6,566 nt of DNA. It comes from Candidatus Thorarchaeota archaeon (GTDB lineage Archaea > Asgardarchaeota > Thorarchaeia > Thorarchaeales > Thorarchaeaceae). The notes beneath the pieces were generated by a model that was given only the letters and a program-made list of their open reading frames with translations, did not search any database and was not told where the DNA came from. Location of the stretch: assembly GCA_016840965.1 (NCBI GenBank), contig JAEORI010000062.1, forward strand, positions 1 through 6,566. The letters are read 5' to 3'. A program made the translations under genes and the position numbers. This document shows, in pieces, positions 1 through 4,320 of this stretch. Within the stretch, counting starts at the first letter, position 1, and each line of letters opens with the position of its first letter.

Positions 1-61
1 CAAGTACCAAGATACTTGTTAATAGGATAAGAGGCGTGATTTGTTTCAATGTTGACTTCAT
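1..61 (-). CDS. N-terminal fragment of a secreted or membrane protein (runs off the left edge)
   Basis: Reading leftward from an ATG at 61-59, the minus strand stays open to the window edge for 20 codons, giving MKSTLKQITPLILLTSILVL. This looks like the start of a signal peptide or first membrane helix: a short N-region with two lysines followed by a hydrophobic stretch. A GAGAGG ribosome binding site lies at 77-72, ten bases before the ATG, and a TATA-like element lies about 50 bases upstream, so start, leader and promoter fit together. The gene is downstream of, and codirectional with, the winged-helix membrane protein gene, but the 170-base gap and separate promoter suggest independent transcription. 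The mature protein is outside the window, so its function cannot be stated. A chance 20-codon opening is possible but unlikely given the matching signals. Confidence 0.55.
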   Translation of the reverse strand, partial: MKSTLKQITPLILLTSILVL

Positions 62-108
62 CGTGTCTTTTCCTCTCATGTCATTTCTGTATGTCAAAAA
101 TACTGTGA

Positions 109-122
109 GTATAGTATAATAG
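109..122 (-). promoter_or_regulatory. Candidate archaeal TATA promoter for the left-edge gene
   Basis: The minus strand reads CTATTATACTATAC here, an AT-rich TATA-like element. Transcription starting about 25 bases downstream, near base 90, would give a leader of roughly 30 bases containing the GAGAGG ribosome binding site before the ATG at 61. A second TATA-like word (TTTATAGA, minus strand, near 210-203) lies further upstream, just past the stop of the neighbouring gene, and would give a leader of over 100 bases. The nearer element is preferred on spacing alone. Confidence 0.4.
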
Positions 123-231
123 CAGTTTTCTGTGAACGGTTTAACGATGGATGGGAAAAGATGTTATGAACGACTTATTCTTCATTTAGTGCCTTATAAT
201 TGTCTATAAACGTTCTAAAGTCGTTATTATA

Positions 232-720
232 CTATTTTTTGACGTCGTGTTCGAGTACTACTATCTTTGTGCGACCGCTCTCTTTTCGGCTAATCAGAGA
301 TTTTCGTTCCAAAGTGGAAAGGGTTACGCTTAATGTAGATTTGCTCAGACCTGTAGCTCTGCGCAGTTCATCTTGAGCCATCTGTCCACCATTCTCCTCG
401 AGCCGATTAATTATCCGGCGTTCTGTGTTGTTGAGTGTCACCACTAAGACCTTGTCAGGTGATGTGTCTTGAGCAGTCGATGTCATCATGATACCTTCGA
501 GGTGTGAAACTCTTCTCTGTAAACGGATGACAACAAGTACTGCAACGTTCAATATTAAGACCAAGGAGATTACGAGTGCTATTGTGGTTGCGAGAAAAAC
601 TATCTCTTTTGCAACAGGTATTGCGGATATCCATGTCCAGAGAGCAATAGAAAGAGTCACTACAGATATGACAACGAGAATGATGTCGATTCTCTTGCTC
701 TTCTCGCCAGCATGGCTCAT
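232..720 (-). CDS. Membrane-anchored winged helix-turn-helix (MarR-like) regulator
   Basis: Predicted protein of 162 residues. A short charged N-terminus is followed by two hydrophobic segments (about residues 11-33 and 40-66), then a linker and a C-terminal winged helix (about 97-160). The DNA-binding part shows a first helix with ERRIINRLEENGG, a second with AQDELRRATGLS, a recognition helix with KSTLSVTLSTLERKSLI and a basic wing SRKESGRTKIVVL, typical of MarR/archaeal wHTH folds. It is probably a DNA-binding regulator held at the membrane by a two-helix anchor; the signal and targets are unknown. Two starts are adjacent: GTG at 723 and ATG at 720. Both could use the minus-strand GAGGT (735-731) or AGGTG (730-726); ATG is preferred as the stronger codon. 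The gene is divergent from the zinc-ribbon gene with only about 35 bases between starts, so it may control that gene or itself. Fold is well supported; function is inferred. Confidence 0.8.
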   Translation of the reverse strand: MSHAGEKSKRIDIILVVISVVTLSIALWTWISAIPVAKEIVFLATTIALVISLVLILNVAVLVVIRLQRRVSHLEGIMMTSTAQDTSPDKVLVVTLNNTERRIINRLEENGGQMAQDELRRATGLSKSTLSVTLSTLERKSLISRKESGRTKIVVLEHDVKK

Positions 721-755
721 CACAACACCTACCTCTGTTGAATCCTTCAGAACTT

Positions 756-1223
756 ATGAATGCGTCTAAGGTTGGTCGCTTGTGCAATAAATTATCTATC
801 ACAAAAGGTAAATTAGATCTCCAAACAGTAAACCTGTTGATTTCAATGTCAAGACCAGCTACGGGGCAACTCTCAAGGACAGAGCTTGAGGAACTAAGAA
901 GACTCATGGCGGTACAGCAAGCCCTTGATGAATGGAAGAAGAAAGGATTTGATGTAGACTTACCTATTTGCCCAATTTGTAAAAGTCCGCGTCTGGTTAA
1001 CTTGACGTCAGCTCATGACCTTGGTATTTTTCCAGGTTCCTTTCAACCAGCATTATATTGTATTGATTGTGGGTGGTATGGCCGGATTGCGCCCGTGATG
1101 TCGAACCGTCCTGAGAAAGATGCCGTACTAGAAGACCTTCAGGGAGCGTTCACACCATTAATAGACCCAAATGAGGACCCATTTTTTGATGAAATAGATG
1201 AAGCCCTCGAAGATGATTTCTGA
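756..1223 (+). CDS. Small zinc-ribbon protein of unknown function
   Basis: Predicted protein of 155 residues from the ATG at 756. I do not recognise a named family. Residues about 40-63 form a charged helical region (RTELEELRRL through EWKKKG). A four-cysteine zinc ribbon follows: CPIC at 72-75 and CIDC at 102-105, with 26 residues between the pairs, then GWYGR. The C-terminus is strongly acidic (NEDPFFDEIDEALEDDF). Such knuckles bind zinc and often mediate nucleic-acid or protein contacts; the acidic tail could be a docking segment. The start is uncertain: a TTG at 738 is in frame, and an ATG at 846 would give a 125-residue protein and leave more room for divergent promoters. No convincing Shine-Dalgarno precedes any of them, so a leaderless transcript is possible. 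The stop lies one base from the end of the convergent downstream gene. Confidence 0.75.
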   Translation: MNASKVGRLCNKLSITKGKLDLQTVNLLISMSRPATGQLSRTELEELRRLMAVQQALDEWKKKGFDVDLPICPICKSPRLVNLTSAHDLGIFPGSFQPALYCIDCGWYGRIAPVMSNRPEKDAVLEDLQGAFTPLIDPNEDPFFDEIDEALEDDF

Positions 1224-1224
1224 T

Positions 1225-1518
1225 TTACTCTTTAGGAACACGATGTAACTCGAACATCAGAGGGTTGAAGCCATCAGGACAAGCATGTGTAGCAACACAC
1301 TGATCCTCTAGCCATGGGAATCTGGCGTTGTACATCATAGCGTAGACCTTTGGTATCATGGAATACAATGCACTAATGCAGATTCTTCCTCTAATCTCGT
1401 CAGAAGTAAACAGCACTTCGTCTCCAACTTTGTGATCAGCACCACATGTTCCGTCTTGGCAGACAACTCTGCAGAGGATATTCCACGATTCATCTCGAAT
1501 GCAATCTGATTCTTTCAT
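1225..1518 (-). CDS. TIGR04076 family protein (small, conserved, function unknown)
   Basis: Predicted protein of 97 residues. It resembles the TIGR04076 family in length and motif order: an N-terminal strand ending in cysteine (C20), then C25 and a GADHKVGDEV segment (26-35), ICISALYSMIPKVYAMM (46-62), a FPW motif (67-69) and the closing ACPDGFNPLMFELHRV (79-94). Cysteines at 20, 25, 47 and 80 could bind metal or take part in redox chemistry, but no activity is established for the family as far as I know. The ATG at 1518 lies 41 bases after the stop of the antiporter gene on the same strand, so the two may be cotranscribed, although no strong Shine-Dalgarno is visible before it. It ends one base from the convergent zinc-ribbon gene. 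The family assignment is from memory of the motif pattern and is fairly secure. Confidence 0.8.
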   Translation of the reverse strand: MKESDCIRDESWNILCRVVCQDGTCGADHKVGDEVLFTSDEIRGRICISALYSMIPKVYAMMYNARFPWLEDQCVATHACPDGFNPLMFELHRVPKE

Positions 1519-1559
1519 GGATTCTTCTTTGGAATATTGTCTGATAAGATATGTGAAAG

Positions 1560-2903
1560 TTAATCATCAGGCAAGAACTCGTCAACCGATTCTTGAGAGG
1601 ATGGCTCGTTGAGTGAGTCTTGCTCACTGTTACGAATGGTCTGAGGGGGCGAAGTTTCAATCTCGTACAACCCGTCACCCGCACATAGATCTGGTGGGTA
1701 TTCTCCTGCTCTGCGAAGGCCTTCGCTTGCGGCGATTGGACCAAACACTTGAAGTATCATTGTAGTCAAGGCAATGACATTTAGAATCAGAATTCCATAG
1801 AGGATTGCTTGCTCATTACCAATGGAAAAGAAGTTACGTTCTACGACTAGAGAGAGCCCAACTGCTACTCCAGCCTGTGACATCAGACAAAGCCCAAGGT
1901 ATCTAGTTGTGAGTGGAGCGGTTCTAGTAATCTGAGCTCCGGTTCTAGCTCCAAAGTACTTTGCGAAAGTGCGTCCACCGACATAGGCTGCGGCGCGAAG
2001 AACAACAGATACATTTGCGATGACACCGAGATCAATCGAGGCACCAACGATCACGAAGAATATCATGACTATTGGAGACATCACGACTTTCAATGTATGA
2101 CTGACTGGGTCTTTTTCAGATGTCACATAGTTACCAACAATGAACCCAAACACCATACAAGAGAGTATCACACTTAGATGCAACCATGACATCAATCCCA
2201 CTAGTAGAACAATCATCCCGAGTTCAAATTCCAGAATCTCTCGACGGTTGTCTTCTCGATTCACAAAGTAAACCATCACAAATCCAAGGATTGCACCGAT
2301 TGCTGATGAAGCGGCTATATCATAGACCAATGTTACAGCTGCACTCAATAGAGTAACTGTGCCAGGAGCAGCATAGAATAAAACTGCGATGGCAATTGCT
2401 CCATTAGCTAGAAGGATTGCTATGACATCATCCAGTGCCAGAAGGAACATCAGAGTGTCGGTAAGATTACCCTTGCATTTCCGTTCCCAAATTACCATTA
2501 CTGTAGATGCAGGATCAGTGGCACTCGCAAGTGCTCCGAAAACGATAGCAATATGCCATTGACCAAGGAGAAATCCAGTCAAAGCAGTGACTATGATAAA
2601 TGTCAGAATTGATTCGAGAACGAGGATGACAGACATTCGTCGTGTTTGGCCGCGAAACACCTCTTTCCGTATCTCGAGTCCAATATTGTAGCCTATGAGA
2701 CCCAATGCTAGATCAACAAGAGGATATAATGTTGTTCGAGTTGACGTATTAAACAATCCAATTATGCCAAGAAATAAGCCAGCAGTCATGAAACCTAGAA
2801 TCTGAGGGATTCCAAATTTCTTCATAATCTCAGCACCAAAGTATGCTAGTACGAGGGCTAATCCTATCAGTAATAGAGTCCCAGGGATAAAGACCTCCTG
2901 CAT
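1560..2903 (-). CDS. Cation/proton antiporter, Na+/H+ exchanger family (CPA type)
   Basis: Predicted integral membrane protein of 447 residues with about 12-13 hydrophobic segments between residues 5 and 392 and no attached TrkA/RCK domain, matching a compact monovalent cation/proton antiporter (PF00999). Family marks in order: GIPQILGFMTAGLFLG (31-46); SATDPAST (127-134), the broken-helix segment; LALDDVIAILL (155-165) with adjacent Asp158-Asp159, corresponding to the ion-binding DD of NapA/NhaA-type electrogenic exchangers; SPIVMIFFVIVGASIDL (276-292); RTFAKYFGA (311-319), whose Lys315 may match the conserved lysine of CPA2 electrogenic members; and SQAGVAVGLSL (342-352). A polar acidic tail (about 393-447) is probably cytoplasmic. 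Likely role: exchange of Na+ or K+ for protons, for pH and salt homeostasis. ATG 2903 is preceded on the minus strand by GGAGTG with nine bases of spacing. Ion specificity cannot be read from sequence. Confidence 0.9.
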   Translation of the reverse strand: MQEVFIPGTLLLIGLALVLAYFGAEIMKKFGIPQILGFMTAGLFLGIIGLFNTSTRTTLYPLVDLALGLIGYNIGLEIRKEVFRGQTRRMSVILVLESILTFIIVTALTGFLLGQWHIAIVFGALASATDPASTVMVIWERKCKGNLTDTLMFLLALDDVIAILLANGAIAIAVLFYAAPGTVTLLSAAVTLVYDIAASSAIGAILGFVMVYFVNREDNRREILEFELGMIVLLVGLMSWLHLSVILSCMVFGFIVGNYVTSEKDPVSHTLKVVMSPIVMIFFVIVGASIDLGVIANVSVVLRAAAYVGGRTFAKYFGARTGAQITRTAPLTTRYLGLCLMSQAGVAVGLSLVVERNFFSIGNEQAILYGILILNVIALTTMILQVFGPIAASEGLRRAGEYPPDLCAGDGLYEIETSPPQTIRNSEQDSLNEPSSQESVDEFLPDD

Positions 2904-2964
2904 CTAGCATTTCACTCCATGACGAGATTTGTATCGTTGTTTATTGAAGAAAAATCGTTGTTCC

Positions 2965-2972
2965 TTTTAAAA
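2965..2972 (-). promoter_or_regulatory. Candidate TATA box of the antiporter gene
   Basis: The 134-base gap between the endonuclease III gene and the antiporter gene contains TTTTAAAA, a good archaeal TATA-box match. A start about 25 bases downstream on the minus strand, near 2940-2945, would leave a leader of about 40 bases carrying the GGAGTG ribosome binding site before the ATG at 2903. The word is palindromic, so orientation rests on the gene arrangement; no gene starts on the other strand nearby. This suggests the antiporter, probably with the TIGR04076 gene behind it, has its own promoter. Confidence 0.45.
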
Positions 2973-3037
2973 TGGTGTATAGGTGATAGGCCTAAAACAT
3001 CTGTTTGACCAGTTCGAAGATTATTGCATAATGCGGT

Positions 3038-3721
3038 TCATTTGAGCGGGATATAGTATTGACATAAGTGACTCAAAAAACACTCATCGCATTTTGGATT
3101 TTGTGCCCGGCATACCTCTCGTCCATGACGAACTAGATTCTTATTCAAAGATGGAATACAATCCCTTGGCATAATTTCCTCGAGAAGTTCATGCGCTTTT
3201 TCACGAGAAACATTCTCCTCAATCAGTCCAAGCCGCTTAGTGACTCTCCATACATGCGTATCCACAGGCAAAACTGGTCGCCCAAATGAGAAGAGAAGAA
3301 CAATTGCGGCCGTTTTTGGACCTACTCCGTGTAGAGAGGCGAGCCATTGCTTAGCATCCTGCAATTCCATATTTTTGAGATGGGACAAATCAAGACTTCC
3401 CACTCTCTCATTAATCTCTCTTAGTGCAGTCTGGATACGCTTTGCCTTTAGGTTGTACATTCCGGATGAGCGTATGAATAATGCTACCTCTTCTTGTGGC
3501 GCTTCAAGTACTTCCTCCCATGTTGTGTATCTCTCTTTCAGAGCTTCGAATGCTCTAAGCATGTTTACATCGTTTGTATGCTGGCTCAATATTGTCATAA
3601 CTAGTTCATCAAGTGGTGGTAACTTTCTTACGCTAACTGCCTTGCCATAATAACGAATTAGAATATCACACACTTTCTTGGCTTTGAGGCGTGTTCTTAC
3701 AGGAATATTATTGTCGCTCAT
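3038..3721 (-). CDS. nth: Endonuclease III (DNA glycosylase/AP lyase)
   Basis: Predicted protein of 227 residues, the usual size for endonuclease III. The family removes oxidised pyrimidines from DNA and cleaves the abasic strand by beta-elimination in base-excision repair. Visible marks: the helix with ILSQHTND (44-51), the common archaeal form; the helix-hairpin-helix LHGVGPKTAAIVLL (130-143) with catalytic Lys136; PVDTHVWRV (152-160) with catalytic Asp154; and a C-terminal iron-sulfur motif with Cys204, 211, 214 and 220, spaced C-x6-C-x2-C-x5-C as in canonical 4Fe-4S members. All key residues are intact, so the enzyme should be active. ATG 3721 has only an AAGG immediately before it, too close for an ordinary Shine-Dalgarno, so a short or leaderless transcript is possible. 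The gene is divergent from the flavodoxin gene across a 110-base spacer. The family is certain; exact substrate range is not. Confidence 0.95.
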   Translation of the reverse strand: MSDNNIPVRTRLKAKKVCDILIRYYGKAVSVRKLPPLDELVMTILSQHTNDVNMLRAFEALKERYTTWEEVLEAPQEEVALFIRSSGMYNLKAKRIQTALREINERVGSLDLSHLKNMELQDAKQWLASLHGVGPKTAAIVLLFSFGRPVLPVDTHVWRVTKRLGLIEENVSREKAHELLEEIMPRDCIPSLNKNLVRHGREVCRAQNPKCDECFLSHLCQYYIPLK

Positions 3722-3765
3722 ACCTTATTCTAGGTAGACAAGTTTGTCCTTATCTACACAGTGGT

Positions 3766-3774
3766 CCATATAGG
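3766..3774. promoter_or_regulatory. Possible shared TATA element between nth and the flavodoxin gene
   Basis: The 110-base divergent spacer contains CCATATAGG, nearly palindromic (CCTATATGG on the other strand). It lies 45 bases from the nth ATG and 58 bases from the flavodoxin ATG, compatible with short leaders in either direction. It is the best TATA-like word in the spacer but a weak match to the archaeal consensus, so this is tentative. Confidence 0.25.
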
Positions 3775-3822
3775 TTGAGAATTCATTTCGATATCCTTTT
3801 GTTGCACAAGCATGTTATACTC

Positions 3823-3827
3823 AGGAG
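3823..3827 (+). promoter_or_regulatory. Ribosome binding site fixing the flavodoxin start
   Basis: AGGAG sits four bases before the ATG at 3832. The reading frame is open upstream as far as an ATG at 3691, but that extension would overlap the nth coding region and does not resemble a flavodoxin N-terminus, whereas the 3832 start opens directly on the first flavodoxin strand (MKVAVVYEST). The site therefore decides in favour of the shorter protein. Confidence 0.75.
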
Positions 3828-3831
3828 CACG

Positions 3832-4251
3832 ATGAAAGTAGCGGTAGTATATGAGAGCACTCGTGGTCGGACAAAAGCTATGGCTGAGGCAATATGCGAA
3901 GGTGTGACTTCAGCAGGGGCTGAGTGTGTTCTTTTCGATGCAAAGGACTTCTCAGGTGTAGGTGATCTATGCGGCTTGGCGCTTGGAAGCTCAACCCGGA
4001 TGACGCGAACACTGCCTATGGTCAAGAGACTTCTTTCAGAATTGCCCTCACTAAATGGACTTCCAGCAGCAGCGTTCGGATCATATGGATGGAGTGGAGA
4101 AGCTCCTGATGAGATTGCTAGTAAATTGCTTGAACTTGGAGCAACTCTTGTTGAAGAGAAGCCTATCAAGGCCAAGGACTATCCCAGTGATTCAATTCTA
4201 GATAATTGCCGTAGTTTGGGTAGTAAACTAGCAGCAAGTTGCCAAAAATGA
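3832..4251 (+). CDS. Single-domain flavodoxin-like protein
   Basis: Predicted soluble protein of 139 residues, near the usual length of a short-chain flavodoxin. The first strand MKVAVVY leads into the FMN phosphate loop ESTRGRT (8-14) and helix KAMAEAICEGV; the second FMN loop begins at GSSTRMTRT (52-60); the third is GSYGWSGEAPDEI (83-95), a form also seen in the C-terminal flavodoxin domain of FprA-type flavodiiron proteins; the C-terminal helix includes CRSLGSKLA (126-134). It should bind FMN and act as an electron carrier or small flavin oxidoreductase. There is no attached metallo-beta-lactamase domain or partner reductase in view, so donor and acceptor are unknown. The phosphate loop has Arg13 where many flavodoxins have Asn. 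The gene is divergent from nth and lies 69 bases before the ABC exporter genes on the same strand; cotranscription is possible but not shown. Confidence 0.88.
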   Translation: MKVAVVYESTRGRTKAMAEAICEGVTSAGAECVLFDAKDFSGVGDLCGLALGSSTRMTRTLPMVKRLLSELPSLNGLPAAAFGSYGWSGEAPDEIASKLLELGATLVEEKPIKAKDYPSDSILDNCRSLGSKLAASCQK

Positions 4252-4306
4252 ACTTGAAAATGTACTATGTGCGTAATTCTTATCATCTACATCATTTTCG
4301 ACCAAG

Positions 4307-4312
4307 AAGGAG
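4307..4312 (+). promoter_or_regulatory. Ribosome binding site of the first ABC subunit
   Basis: AAGGAG lies eight bases before the ATG at 4321, an optimal Shine-Dalgarno arrangement that fixes this start. The rest of the 69-base gap after the flavodoxin stop shows no convincing terminator and only poor TATA-like words. Confidence 0.75.
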
Positions 4313-4320
4313 CTGGATGA

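Noticed and set aside
1..18. Inverted repeat CAAGTA-ccaaga-TACTTG at the left edge as an operator or attachment site
   Set aside because: Six-base arms inside what is probably coding sequence; no second copy in the window and no mobile-element gene nearby.
455..907. Open frame on the minus strand across the regulator and zinc-ribbon genes
   Set aside because: The translation is rich in Cys, Arg and Ser without a recognisable fold and overlaps two better supported genes.
3240..3650. Plus-strand open frame opposite nth
   Set aside because: It lies entirely antisense to a gene with intact catalytic and iron-sulfur motifs and shows no domain of its own.
3691..3831. A 47-residue N-terminal extension of the flavodoxin
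   Set aside because: It would overlap the nth coding region, does not look like flavodoxin sequence, and a good AGGAG site sits directly before the internal ATG at 3832.
4252..4320. Terminator or separate promoter between the flavodoxin and ABC genes
   Set aside because: No stem-loop with a T-run and no good TATA element is visible in these 69 bases, so neither can be supported.
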